Below are positions 46,779-56,031 of a DNA stretch of 64,000 nt, one piece after another. The DNA comes from Clostridium punense (GTDB lineage Bacteria > Bacillota > Clostridia > Clostridiales > Clostridiaceae): assembly GCF_017874425.1 (NCBI RefSeq), contig NZ_JAGGLL010000021.1, positions 1 to 64,000 of the forward strand, read 5' to 3'. The stretch's first letter is position 1. Every line of letters starts with the position of its first letter. The notes beneath the pieces are model-generated. The model was not told the DNA's origin. It did no database searches and was given only the letters and a program-made list of their open reading frames with translations. A program made the translations under genes and the position numbers.

Positions 46779-48902
46779 TTAAAATAATAAACCAAATAAC
46801 TTAAATAAGTTTGTAGTTAAAAAACATACTCCAAAGGCAATTATTGTTGGTAAAGCAAAGCTGAATGCTGTCCACTTCCAGCTTCCTGTTTCTTTCTTAA
46901 TTGTCCATAAGGTTGTAGAACATGGCCAATGAAGTAAACTAAATAGCATTGTATTTAGTGCAGTTAAATACGTCCATCCGTTATTTCGTAAAACTTCCGT
47001 TAAAGACTCAAGACTCTCAAACTCTATCATTGAACCAGTAGATAGATAAGACATTAATAATATAGGTAGCACAATTTCATTTGCAGGTAATCCTAAAATA
47101 AAAGCCATTAAGATAAATCCATCAAGCCCAATTGCTTTTGCTAATGGATCTAGTAGATTGGCAACATATGCAATTATACTAAGATTTCCAATATATATAT
47201 TACCTAAAATCCATGTTAGGGCTCCTGCTGGCACTGCTACAAGCACAGCTCTAGACAATACAAATATAGTTCTATCAATTAAAGAAGTATAAATAACTCT
47301 TCCAATTTGCGGCTTGCGATATGGTGGTAATTCTAAAGTAAAAGTTGATGGTACCCCCTTTAACAGAGTTTTAGATAGAATAAATGATACTAAAAGAGTT
47401 ACCCCAATACCAATTATAACTATAAGCGTTACAGACAAGGATGGAAGGATACTTAAAAACTTCTTCTCACTTATCATGGCAAAAAACACTGTAGAAATTG
47501 CAATAAGTGTTGGAAACCTACCATTGCAAGGGACAAAGTTATTTGTAATTATGGCAATTATACGTTCTCTAGGCGAATCGATAATTCTGCATCCAATTAC
47601 CCCTGCTGCATTACACCCAAATCCCATGCACATTGTTAAGCATTGCTTCCCATGAGCACAAGCTTTTTTAAATAAATGGTCTAAGTTAAAGGCTATACGT
47701 GGAAGATATCCTAAGTCCTCTAAAAGGGTAAACAAAGGAAAGAATATTGCCATTGGTGGTAACATAACAGATACAACCCAAGCTAATGTTCTATACATTC
47801 CTAACACAAGAATTCCATGAAGCCACTGTGGTGCATTCATGGCTATAAACCATTGAGTTAATTTTTCTTCAAAACCAAAGAGTAAATTAGCCAACATTTG
47901 TGAGGGAATATTAGCCCCCTCTACCGTAAGCCAAAATACTAGTCCTAGTAGAAGAAGCATCAAAGGTATGCCAAAAACTTTGGAGGTTATTATATCATCA
48001 ATCTTCTCGTCTCTTTTCCATTTAGAGCTGTCACTTTTAATGCATTTATTGGTAAGCTCTTTAGCTAACCTATAAGTTTCATGTGTAATTGATTCTCTAA
48101 TGATTTCTCTATCTATATTTAAATTTAAATTCTTTACTTTAGAATTTGTATTCTCAACAGTTTCATCACCTAAATACTCTTTTAAGGAGTTAGTAATACT
48201 TAAATCACCATCAATTATTCTTAAAGCAAGCCATCTAGAGTTCATATTAGGAATAGTTTCCTTTATGATTGGCTCCACCTCACTAATTAATTTTTCAATT
48301 TCATCCTCATACCTAATTTTCATATTAGAATACTTATATTTATCAAAGCTAACTTCGTGAACTATGTTTTTTAGTTCTTCCAGACCAGTACCATTTCTAG
48401 CTGCGGTTAAAACAACTGGTATGCCTAAATGCTTTTCTAAACCTTGTTTATCTATAATAATGTTCTTTCTTTTCGCTTCATCTATAAGGTTTACGCATAG
48501 TATTACTTTATCTGTAAGTTCCATGATTTGAAATACTAAATTTAAATTTCTTTCAAGACATGTAGCATCTGTTACAACTATGCAGGCTTCAGGATTTCCA
48601 AAACAAATAAAATCTCTTGCTACTAGCTCTTCCACAGAAGACGCAAAAAGAGAATAGGTTCCAGGTAAGTCTACAAGAATATAGTCATTATTTTTATATT
48701 GAAATTCTCCCCTAGCATTTACTACCGTTTTTCCTGGCCAATTACCTGTATGTTGGTGCAGCCCAGTTAATGAGTTAAATACAGTGCTTTTTCCTGTGTT
48801 AGGATTTCCAGCTAGGGAAATCACATGTTGACTTTCACTAGCTTCAATATTAAACATATCTTTTAACGATTCTTTTTTCGATGTTTTATAAGTTAATCCC
48901 AT
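46779..48902 (-). CDS. feoB: FeoB ferrous iron transporter
   Basis: A 707-residue FeoB. N-terminal G domain: G1 GNPNTGKSTVFNSL (about residue 32), G2 region HQHTGNWPGKTV, G3 DLPGTYS, G4 VNLIDEA, followed by the GDI-like linker. The membrane domain has the two Gate repeats (LFTLLEDLGYLPRIAFNLD, and the later VLVAVPAGALTWIL region) and the conserved GFGCNAAGVIGCRIIDSPRE. Imports Fe2+ under anaerobic conditions. AAAGGAG before the ATG; feoA is 3 bp upstream. Confidence 0.97.
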   Translation of the reverse strand: MGLTYKTSKKESLKDMFNIEASESQHVISLAGNPNTGKSTVFNSLTGLHQHTGNWPGKTVVNARGEFQYKNNDYILVDLPGTYSLFASSVEELVARDFICFGNPEACIVVTDATCLERNLNLVFQIMELTDKVILCVNLIDEAKRKNIIIDKQGLEKHLGIPVVLTAARNGTGLEELKNIVHEVSFDKYKYSNMKIRYEDEIEKLISEVEPIIKETIPNMNSRWLALRIIDGDLSITNSLKEYLGDETVENTNSKVKNLNLNIDREIIRESITHETYRLAKELTNKCIKSDSSKWKRDEKIDDIITSKVFGIPLMLLLLGLVFWLTVEGANIPSQMLANLLFGFEEKLTQWFIAMNAPQWLHGILVLGMYRTLAWVVSVMLPPMAIFFPLFTLLEDLGYLPRIAFNLDHLFKKACAHGKQCLTMCMGFGCNAAGVIGCRIIDSPRERIIAIITNNFVPCNGRFPTLIAISTVFFAMISEKKFLSILPSLSVTLIVIIGIGVTLLVSFILSKTLLKGVPSTFTLELPPYRKPQIGRVIYTSLIDRTIFVLSRAVLVAVPAGALTWILGNIYIGNLSIIAYVANLLDPLAKAIGLDGFILMAFILGLPANEIVLPILLMSYLSTGSMIEFESLESLTEVLRNNGWTYLTALNTMLFSLLHWPCSTTLWTIKKETGSWKWTAFSFALPTIIAFGVCFLTTNLFKLFGLLF

Positions 48903-48905
48903 TTT

Positions 48906-49145
48906 TTACTCCTTTATCTTATTGCTAATCACATAAACTAAACTTGCTTCTTCTTTTCTAAGGGCAATCATAGCTCCTCTAATTTTATAAACTACTAAAT
49001 TATCCTTAGGGCCTTTTCTAATAATTTCAACTTTAGATCCTTTAACTAACCCAAGAGCCATTAACCTTTCTTTTAGTAAATCTTTAGCTTCTAAACTTTT
49101 TACTTCCACTATTTCTCCAACCTTCATTTCACATAATTTGTGCAT
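48906..49145 (-). CDS. feoA: FeoA small SH3-like protein
   Basis: About 79 residues of the FeoA family, the cytosolic partner of FeoB: CEMKVGEIVEVKSLEAKDLL, then MALGLVKGSKVEIIRKGP and YKIRGAMIALRKEEASLVYV. Start placed at the ATG at 49145 because CGAGGTG lies just before it. First gene of the feoAB operon; the region upstream is shared with the divergent DtxR-family gene. Confidence 0.95.
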   Translation of the reverse strand: MHKLCEMKVGEIVEVKSLEAKDLLKERLMALGLVKGSKVEIIRKGPKDNLVVYKIRGAMIALRKEEASLVYVISNKIKE

Positions 49146-49172
49146 TACTTTCACCTCGAAAATTATTTAATT

Positions 49173-49184
49173 TAGCTTAGGCTA
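49173..49184. promoter_or_regulatory. DtxR-box-like dyad upstream of feoA
   Basis: TAGCTTAGGCTA has matching TAGC/GCTA half sites and resembles DtxR/IdeR iron boxes (TTAGGxTAGxCTAA). It is 28 bp from the feoA start. Confidence 0.4.
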
Positions 49185-49240
49185 TAAGTTTTAACCATGT
49201 CTAACATTCACCCTGCTTTATACTATGAATGAAAATAAAA

Positions 49241-49253
49241 AATGGTTACCATT
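49241..49253. promoter_or_regulatory. Inverted repeat AATGGT-T-ACCATT
   Basis: A 13-bp odd palindrome between feoA and the divergent regulator gene, placed to act on both promoters. Confidence 0.4.
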
Positions 49254-49309
49254 AGCATAAAAAAAATTGTAGTGAATATAATTATGTATATTAAAATGGG
49301 GGTGAATTT

Positions 49310-49777
49310 ATGGAGAAGAATGAATTTTATACTTTTAGAGAATATACTAAAAACTTTAAGAGCAACTTAACTCCCTGTGAAGAAGATTATGTTGAAATGA
49401 TTTATAGATTATCAATAAGCAACAATGGCTACACAAGGGTAAATGACCTAGCAGCTGCTTTAAATGTTAAACCTCCTTCAGTTACAAAAATGATAAAGAA
49501 GTTAAATAATAAAGATTTAATTGCTTATGAAAAGTATGGAATAATTCAATTGCTGGATAAAGGAAAAATCACTGGTAAAATACTTCTAGATAGGCATAAT
49601 ACCATTGAAAAGTTTATGAAAATGTTGGATATATCAGAAGATATACTTGAAGAAACTGAAAAAATAGAGCATACCATTAGTGTTGAAACTTTAGTTAAAA
49701 TTAAGGAGTTAGTAGATTTCTTTACAGAAAATAGGGAAGCCCTTGAAATGTATAAAAGATTCAAAGCGAGGCTTTAG
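49310..49777 (+). CDS. DtxR/MntR-family metalloregulator
   Basis: A 155-residue regulator: N-terminal winged HTH (CEEDYVEMIYRLSISNNGYT, recognition segment AAALNVKPPSVTKMIKKL) and dimerisation/metal-binding domain with possible ligands in LDRHNTIEKFMKML and EETEKIEHTISVETL. It lacks the C-terminal SH3 domain, as MntR does. Divergent from feoAB, so an Fe2+-responsive repressor of iron uptake is the natural inference; MntR-like manganese sensing cannot be excluded. GGGGGTGA before the ATG. Confidence 0.9.
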   Translation: MEKNEFYTFREYTKNFKSNLTPCEEDYVEMIYRLSISNNGYTRVNDLAAALNVKPPSVTKMIKKLNNKDLIAYEKYGIIQLLDKGKITGKILLDRHNTIEKFMKMLDISEDILEETEKIEHTISVETLVKIKELVDFFTENREALEMYKRFKARL

Positions 49778-49918
49778 TTACTCTTTTTAGTAGTATATTG
49801 TTCTCAGATGATTTAATAGTATAACTGTATTAAAAGAAGGCCACTCCCCCTGGCCTCAAACAATGTTTTACACTGCTAATAAACTAAACTTTCACTAAGG
49901 CATCTGAAAATAAATAAA

Positions 49919-49957
49919 AAGTGCCCTTGCAATTTAAAATTGCTTGGGCACTTTTCT
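49919..49957 (-). terminator. Intrinsic terminator of the GGDEF gene
   Basis: AAAAGTGCCCTTGCAATTT pairs with AAATTGCTTGGGCACTTTT (two mismatches); followed in minus sense by TTTTTATTTAT, right at the gene's end. Confidence 0.85.
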
Positions 49958-49958
49958 T

Positions 49959-52106
49959 TTAGTGTGAACATATAACACAATTTCTACCGTTGTGCTTTCC
50001 TCTGTACATGGAAAGATCAGCATTTTTTATGGTAGAATTAACTCCTATTCTTTCATTATACTGCGCTACCCCAAAGGTTATAGTAGTATTAATCTTGTTT
50101 CCATTATAGAAAAAATTATAACTTTCAACTTTTTCTCTTAGTCTTTCACATAACTTGGCTGCTTGATGGTGATTAGTATCAGGTAACAACATTAGAAATT
50201 CCTCTCCTCCCCACCTAGCAAAAACATCTTGTTCTCTTAAAATACTGTTCACCATATTGCTTAGCTCCACTAATATATAATCTCCACAATTGTGACCATA
50301 GACATCATTTATAGTTTTAAAGTAATCTATATCTAACATTACAATAGAAAAAGCTTTTCTGCTCTTCGAATACTCTTCAACTTCTTCCTTAATTTTCTTC
50401 ATTATATAGTAACGATTATATATTCCTGTTAAAGAATCGGTTTTAGATAATAGTTCTAATTCGCTTTTTTTAGCTTTAAGATCTTCAGATTTTTGAGAAT
50501 TATTTAAAGCAATAGCAATATAGGCACCTAAAGCTTTAATCATCTCCAAAGATCTATTAGAATGGGCATTATCCCTATAACTTTGAACTGTCATGGCACC
50601 AATTACCTCTTCCTCAATGATTAGAGGATAATAAATCATTGATTTAACTCTATGACTTGGACTGTTAGCTCCAAATCTTATTTGTTTTTCTCCATCAACC
50701 ATAAGATCCTTTATAAAAATTTCCTTCTTTTCTCTTATACATCTTGCTGCATAACTTTTCTCATCATTAATGGAAAGACTATACAGTGGACGAGGTTCCC
50801 CTTGCTCCATAAGTATTTTAAAGTCTACACTCTCATTTTCTTTATTACATAAGCAAATTCCAAAAACATCTGCAGCCATGAGTTTACCAATATTTTTATA
50901 AATCATAAAAAGTACTTTTTCTATATCTAGAGTAGCAGTGATTTGTTGAACAATTTCTCCTATGATTTTAATGTCTTCATAGGCTTCTTCAAGAACTTTA
51001 GTTTTAAGTTCATCTTCTTCACTTTTCCTCTTTAATTCCTCATTTTTTAATCTTTGTATTTCTGCATCCTGCTTTGCTCTTTCAATTTTGTATTGGGTTG
51101 CATGCTTAGCAAGCTTATTATTTAGTTCCTTAGTCTTAATCTTTTCTTCCAATTCATTATGCACCTTAAGACAATGAAAAGCCTGTTTATATTCCCCTTC
51201 CTTCTCATAGGTCTCAGACAAAGTCCTATAAACACTATTTAAAAGGCCATGCGCTTTTATTTTTTCTGCTTCCTGAGCAGCTTGATTAAGATAAATAACA
51301 GCCTGATGATTTTCATTTTGCAAAGCATATAACTTTCCAATGTTATAAAGCATTTCTATTTCAAAATACTTTTGCTCACTTTCCTTGTATATATTTAATG
51401 CAGTCTGGAAATTTTCTAAAGCTTTATCCCAAAGCTTCATTTCTCCATAAATTAACCCAAAGGTATTATAACACTGAGCCACGTCACCTTTCTTACCATT
51501 AAGTTTAAAGGTTTCCAAGGCACGTTTATTCCACTTTAAAGCAGATTGAATGTCGCCTTTTTTATGATAGGTGTCTGCTATATTTGATAAGATTAGGCTT
51601 TCTATCTTATCTTCTGTTTTAGTTGAAATATCTAGAGCCTCTTGTAAAAACTCTAAGGATTCATCAAACTGCCCAAAATTATAATAGATTACAGCAATAT
51701 TATTTAAAAATGCTGCATCTATTTCATAGTTATTTTTTTTCATAAGGGCAAACCCCTTGGTATAGTGGCTTAGTGCTGCTTCAGAATTACCTAAGGTATT
51801 GTATAGATTTCCTAAAACATAAGCTGCTTTAATCTCCCCTTCTAAATTTCCTTCAGCAGTTGCCCTATTACTACCCTCATGAGCCATTTCTAAAGCCTCA
51901 TCATATTTCCCTTGAAAACTACAATACCTTGCTAAGGTAATTTGGCTTAGAGTAAGACCCTTTTCATAATTTATATTCTTAGACAAATCTTCCGCCTTCT
52001 CGATAAGCGGTAGTGTTTCTTTTATATCAGTCCTAAATAAGTCCCAGCTTCTATTAAGTAGTACGTGAATCTCTTCTTGAATTTTATCTTCATAATTGTT
52101 TTCCAC
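49959..52106 (-). CDS. TPR-GAF-GGDEF diguanylate cyclase
   Basis: A 715-residue cytoplasmic signalling protein. About residues 40-310 are tandem TPR units (LGNLYNTLGNSEAALSHYTK, CYNTFGLIYGEMKLWDKALE), 320-375 a coiled coil, 390-535 a GAF domain (VFGICLCNKEN, YPLIIEEEVIGAMTVQSY) and 555-715 a GGDEF domain. The active site is GGEEF (about 633-637), so it should make c-di-GMP; the RxxD inhibitory site (REQD) lies five residues before it, allowing product feedback. No membrane segment. Start is GTG at 52106 with GGGAGGG upstream. The ligand of TPR or GAF is unknown. Confidence 0.93.
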   Translation of the reverse strand: MENNYEDKIQEEIHVLLNRSWDLFRTDIKETLPLIEKAEDLSKNINYEKGLTLSQITLARYCSFQGKYDEALEMAHEGSNRATAEGNLEGEIKAAYVLGNLYNTLGNSEAALSHYTKGFALMKKNNYEIDAAFLNNIAVIYYNFGQFDESLEFLQEALDISTKTEDKIESLILSNIADTYHKKGDIQSALKWNKRALETFKLNGKKGDVAQCYNTFGLIYGEMKLWDKALENFQTALNIYKESEQKYFEIEMLYNIGKLYALQNENHQAVIYLNQAAQEAEKIKAHGLLNSVYRTLSETYEKEGEYKQAFHCLKVHNELEEKIKTKELNNKLAKHATQYKIERAKQDAEIQRLKNEELKRKSEEDELKTKVLEEAYEDIKIIGEIVQQITATLDIEKVLFMIYKNIGKLMAADVFGICLCNKENESVDFKILMEQGEPRPLYSLSINDEKSYAARCIREKKEIFIKDLMVDGEKQIRFGANSPSHRVKSMIYYPLIIEEEVIGAMTVQSYRDNAHSNRSLEMIKALGAYIAIALNNSQKSEDLKAKKSELELLSKTDSLTGIYNRYYIMKKIKEEVEEYSKSRKAFSIVMLDIDYFKTINDVYGHNCGDYILVELSNMVNSILREQDVFARWGGEEFLMLLPDTNHHQAAKLCERLREKVESYNFFYNGNKINTTITFGVAQYNERIGVNSTIKNADLSMYRGKHNGRNCVICSH

Positions 52107-52694
52107 TACTTTTCCCTCCCGGCTTGTTTATCTGTAACTTATAATACATATACATCTTTCAGTAAATTCTAATCATTAATATCATTTTAGAAGCTTTAAG
52201 TCTGCCATCTTCTTTAAGTAGCAGTTGCTTTGGTGTAGCAAGAGTGCTTTGTTAACAAATTTCATTTATTTACCAAAATCTGCTTACAAAGTAACTCTAC
52301 AAAATGGACTTGTTTATTAATTAATAAAAACATCTTTGTACATAGAATGCAATAACGATACTGTGCGAATATATTTAATTCTTTTTTGCATTCTCTTTAA
52401 TATGAGTTGCTTAAAATTATCTTTTAATATTTAAGTAATATTGCAATTTATATATAAAATTATAATTACTTAAATATTACCATAAGTATAAATAAGTGTC
52501 TAAGAATCTTGATAAATATTTAACTACTATCCCCTATTATAACTATAAGAGTGATGGATTCTGAATATTACTCAATATATTTACTTTTCTCCTTGTTTAT
52601 CTATAGATATACCGCATCTTAGCTTTAAATAAACTTAAGTTTTTTCAATGCGTTGATAGCAAAATACTTTAAGGTTTCTAGTGGTAAATCTATA

Positions 52695-52743
52695 GAGAAA
52701 CCACTTCACCAATTAATTTATATCTTTCAAGAAGTGGTTTCTC
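52695..52743. other. 13-bp perfect hairpin in an intergenic region
   Basis: GAGAAACCACTTC (52695-52707) pairs with GAAGTGGTTTCTC (52731-52743), loop 23. Not adjacent to any gene end; no clear U-run. Confidence 0.5.
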
Positions 52744-52857
52744 CAAAAGAGATAGGCAAGCTCAATTAGTGTAATTATCTGAGCTTTTATTAATATCAAG
52801 GAATTTCAAATTTAAAGATATATAAAGTTTTGAGCTTGTTTATCTATATATATACCA

Positions 52858-52912
52858 ATAAAAAAACATGCGTAAACAGACACCTAATTCATCTGTTATG
52901 CATGTTTTTTTA
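52858..52912. terminator. Terminator-like hairpin
   Basis: AAAAAAACATGC and GCATGTTTTTTT flank imperfectly paired GTAAACAGA/TCTGTTAT. A- and T-runs on both sides allow use in either direction; most likely serves the aminopeptidase gene. Confidence 0.6.
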
Positions 52913-53042
52913 TTATAGGTTTTCATAATAGAATTTTAACTTTTAAATATAGATGAAATTTACCTCCATAAACCCTTGAGAGAACTATGGTAGTACTGAT
53001 AATAAGTTAAGCGTTAACTCTGGTTCCCTATATTTAGTAAAT

Positions 53043-54818
53043 TTATATTGCTCTAGTTTCCTCTAAAAGCCACTCTTTACACTGCTCATCTAACTGTGGT
53101 GAAAGAAGTTCATAAACCTTTTTATGATAATTATTAAGCCAATTGATTTCAAAATCTGTAAGCATTTCTTTAACTACTGCACCTAAATCAATTGGAACAT
53201 AACATAAGTCTTCAAAATACATAAATTGTCCAAATTCAGTTTTTTCTCCTTCAGCTACAATTACTGTATTTTCTGTTCTTACCCCATGTCTACCTTCTTT
53301 ATAAACCCCTGGTTCTATGGTTATTACCATGCCCTTTTCTAGTTTAATATTGTTTGGAACTTGACTAAAACGTTGTGGCATCTCGTGGACACTACCAAGG
53401 AATCCTATTCCATGACCTGTACCACACTTATAATCAAGACCTTCATCCCAAAGAGGTTTTCTTGCCAATATATCTAAATTTGAACCTGTGGTGCCATAAA
53501 GGAATTTTGCTGTGGATAAAGCAATTACAGATTTTAATACCAAAGTGAAATCCCTTTTTTCTTCCTCAGTTAAATCACCTAGCACTATAGTTCTTGTAAT
53601 ATCTGTAGTACCTTTAAGGTATTGACCACCTGAATCTAAAAGGAAAAATCCTTGTTTTTCAAGTGTTACTGGGATTTCCTCATTGTAAGGATTATAATGC
53701 ATCATTGCAGCATTTTCTCTGTAACACGCTATGCTATCAAAGCTAGGTCCAAGACAAAGAGGCTCAGTTCTTCTAAGTTCTTCTGCTTTTTTAACCACAT
53801 CAACTTCAGTAATTGTTCCAGTATTTTCTTTAACCCATTTAAAAAGCCTAACTAATGCAGCTCCGTCCTTTATATAAGCTTCTTTCATATTTTCTACTTC
53901 AACCTGACTTTTTATTGCTTTAATCATAGTAGTTAAATTTGGCTCATTAATTTTTTTAGCATCTTCATTTACACTACTAACTAAGCTGTAATTTACATTG
54001 TTATAATCTATTATCACTGAAGCCGTATCTTCTATAGCTTTAAGGAAAGAATAAACTTCCTCATATTCCTTAACAATAACTCCAGCTCTCATTAATTCTT
54101 GCTCCACATTAGCATTTACTTTATTTTTATCAACAAATATAAAGGCTTCTTTTTCTCCCACTAGGCTGTAAGAGATGATAAAAGGATTATTTGGAATATC
54201 ATTTCCTCTGATGTTAAAAAGCCAACAAATATCATCTAGGGATGAGAGTAAGTAATAATTTCCTCCAAGGTTTTTCATTACCTCCCTAACTTTATTAAGC
54301 TTTTCCTCTCTACTTAAACCACAGTACTTTGTATCATGAATAAACACTTCATCTGAAGGAACTTCTGGTCTGTCTATCCATATAGGACTTATTAAATCTA
54401 AAGTACTATTTATTTTTATCTCCTTACTTTGAAGTTCTTTTTCCAACTTTTCAGCAGCAGAGGCCGAAAAAAGCATACCATCAAAACCTACAGTTTCTCC
54501 CTCTTTTAATTCTTCCTTTAACCACTGAGTATAGGTTGGAGTCCCTATTTCCGCTGCTTTAAACAGTTCTATGCCACTATCCTGAAGTTGTTTTTCTGCT
54601 TGAATATAGTACCTTCCATCTGTCCATAACCCAGCTTTGTGTTTTGTAAACACTACTGTTCCTGCTGATCCTGTAAAACCACTTATCCATGCCCTTGCTT
54701 TAAAATGCTCTCCCACATATTCACTTAAATGTGGGTCTGCACTTGGCACAATATAAGCCTCTATCTTATGCTTTTCCATAAGGTCTCTGAGTTTTGATAT
54801 TCTTTCTTTAATCTCCAT
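53043..54818 (-). CDS. Xaa-Pro aminopeptidase (aminopeptidase P family, M24B)
   Basis: A 591-residue three-domain aminopeptidase P, removing N-terminal residues before proline. Two creatinase-like N-terminal domains (YIVPSADPHLSEYVGEHFK, about residue 21) are followed by the pita-bread catalytic domain with the five metal ligands in LLDSGGQYLKGTTDITRT (two Asp), GTGHGIGFLGSVHE (His), ITIEPGVYKEG (Glu) and GVRTENTV (Glu). Length matches the long eukaryote-like APP form common in Firmicutes. Good ribosome site (GGGAGG). It lies 103 bp beyond the eutH gene on the same strand. Confidence 0.95.
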   Translation of the reverse strand: MEIKERISKLRDLMEKHKIEAYIVPSADPHLSEYVGEHFKARAWISGFTGSAGTVVFTKHKAGLWTDGRYYIQAEKQLQDSGIELFKAAEIGTPTYTQWLKEELKEGETVGFDGMLFSASAAEKLEKELQSKEIKINSTLDLISPIWIDRPEVPSDEVFIHDTKYCGLSREEKLNKVREVMKNLGGNYYLLSSLDDICWLFNIRGNDIPNNPFIISYSLVGEKEAFIFVDKNKVNANVEQELMRAGVIVKEYEEVYSFLKAIEDTASVIIDYNNVNYSLVSSVNEDAKKINEPNLTTMIKAIKSQVEVENMKEAYIKDGAALVRLFKWVKENTGTITEVDVVKKAEELRRTEPLCLGPSFDSIACYRENAAMMHYNPYNEEIPVTLEKQGFFLLDSGGQYLKGTTDITRTIVLGDLTEEEKRDFTLVLKSVIALSTAKFLYGTTGSNLDILARKPLWDEGLDYKCGTGHGIGFLGSVHEMPQRFSQVPNNIKLEKGMVITIEPGVYKEGRHGVRTENTVIVAEGEKTEFGQFMYFEDLCYVPIDLGAVVKEMLTDFEINWLNNYHKKVYELLSPQLDEQCKEWLLEETRAI

Positions 54819-54921
54819 ATCCCATTTCCTCCCTAATATTTATTTTAAAATTTTAATAACATTTTGATAAATTTCAATTCTGCTAACCTCTTTAATTGAC
54901 AGTTACTCTACCTACTTACAA

Positions 54922-56031
54922 TTATTCTCCTAAGGCTTCTGAAGCTTGATAAAAGGAAGTTTTCTGTTGAAGGTATATATAGTTTGAGAGGATTAAGCTT
55001 AAAATTCCTGAAACTACCTTTGCAATAAAAAAAGCTCCTAGTAGGTTTGGCTCTACACTTGCAACATAAGCAAGTTGTCCTCCAAATATAAATGCCCCAC
55101 TTACTGCAAAGGCTGTACACATAATCTTTCCTTTTTCATTCATATAAGATAAATTTCCAAAAACCAAAAGATTACTTGCAAGATTTCCAATCATTGCTGT
55201 TATGGAATTTGAACTTATTTCTATTTTCTTGCCTAACCTATCCATTGGCATTTTTAATGCTCTATTAATTACTTCAAGCATTGGATAAGCCCCACCAAGA
55301 ATTATTGAAATTTTTCCTACTAAAGACATGGTTTCTTCAAAGGGTGTAAGGAGACCACCAAAGTTATAACCATAAATTAATTGAATTTCTTGAAGAGCTA
55401 AACCCAAAATACTCAGCATTATAATTACTTTTCCAAAGCCCTTGAAAATTTTCATAGTTAAATTTTGAGCCTTAAAAAGCCCAATTACTAATAAGATGGA
55501 AAAAGCCACTATTGGCATCATATTCCACAAAAGAAGGTTCATATCCATCCCTTGCCATATTCCAGCAGCTATAATTCCTACTGGAATGGATACAATTCCA
55601 ACCATTATTCCCTTTGCCAAAGGCTCCTTATCCTGCTCACCTGTCATACTAAAAGCTAGGGGTAAGGTAAAACTAATAGTTGCTCCTAAAGTTGCCCCAA
55701 CTATTACTCCTAAGAAAGTTCCAAGCTCACTATTTATAGCTATATTTTTGCACAGTTCATAGCCTCCCATATCCACAGCAAAAAAGCTACTAGGAATAAT
55801 AGAAGGATCTAATCTAAAAAACTTCCACATTACCGTTGATATTGGGGAAATTAATTTTAAAAGCATAGGGCATAAGGAATATATTCCTATAATACCTAAG
55901 GCCAAAGCACCCATGGTCTTAATTCCCTCTTCAAATTTATTCCCCAGATTTAAAGGATTACCCAAAACATAATCCACAGCTCCAAGTAAAAAGAAAGCTC
56001 CTATTATATATATAACAAACTTACTTATCAT
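54922..56031 (-). CDS. eutH: EutH-family ethanolamine permease-like protein
   Basis: About 369 residues with around 11 membrane segments and the EutH family pattern (DMGGYELCKNIAINSELGTF, then ISFTLPLAFSMTGEQDKEPL and MIGNLASNLLVFGNLSYMNE). EutH assists ethanolamine uptake at low concentration. No other eut genes, microcompartment genes or ethanolamine lyase are in this window. The ATG at 56031 lies inside the end of the XRE-cupin gene (11-bp overlap), with GGTGG just before it, so translation is coupled to that regulator. Confidence 0.9.
   Translation of the reverse strand: MISKFVIYIIGAFFLLGAVDYVLGNPLNLGNKFEEGIKTMGALALGIIGIYSLCPMLLKLISPISTVMWKFFRLDPSIIPSSFFAVDMGGYELCKNIAINSELGTFLGVIVGATLGATISFTLPLAFSMTGEQDKEPLAKGIMVGIVSIPVGIIAAGIWQGMDMNLLLWNMMPIVAFSILLVIGLFKAQNLTMKIFKGFGKVIIMLSILGLALQEIQLIYGYNFGGLLTPFEETMSLVGKISIILGGAYPMLEVINRALKMPMDRLGKKIEISSNSITAMIGNLASNLLVFGNLSYMNEKGKIMCTAFAVSGAFIFGGQLAYVASVEPNLLGAFFIAKVVSGILSLILSNYIYLQQKTSFYQASEALGE

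Larger units (their letters stand above)
52107..53042. other. Long intergenic region with hairpins and short repeats, no gene
   Basis: About 935 bp with stops in all frames. Contents: CTTGTTTATCT words at about 52121, 52594 and 52836, the last two followed by near-identical ATAGATATACC/ATATATATACC; a 13-bp hairpin GAGAAACCACTTC/GAAGTGGTTTCTC (52695-52743); and the terminator at 52858-52912. It could hold a small RNA, but nothing is recognisable. Confidence 0.4.

Noticed and set aside
49840-49870. GGCCACTCCCCCTGGCC hairpin as the terminator of the DtxR-family gene
   Set aside because: It forms only a short stem and is not followed by a U-run on the plus strand, so support is insufficient.
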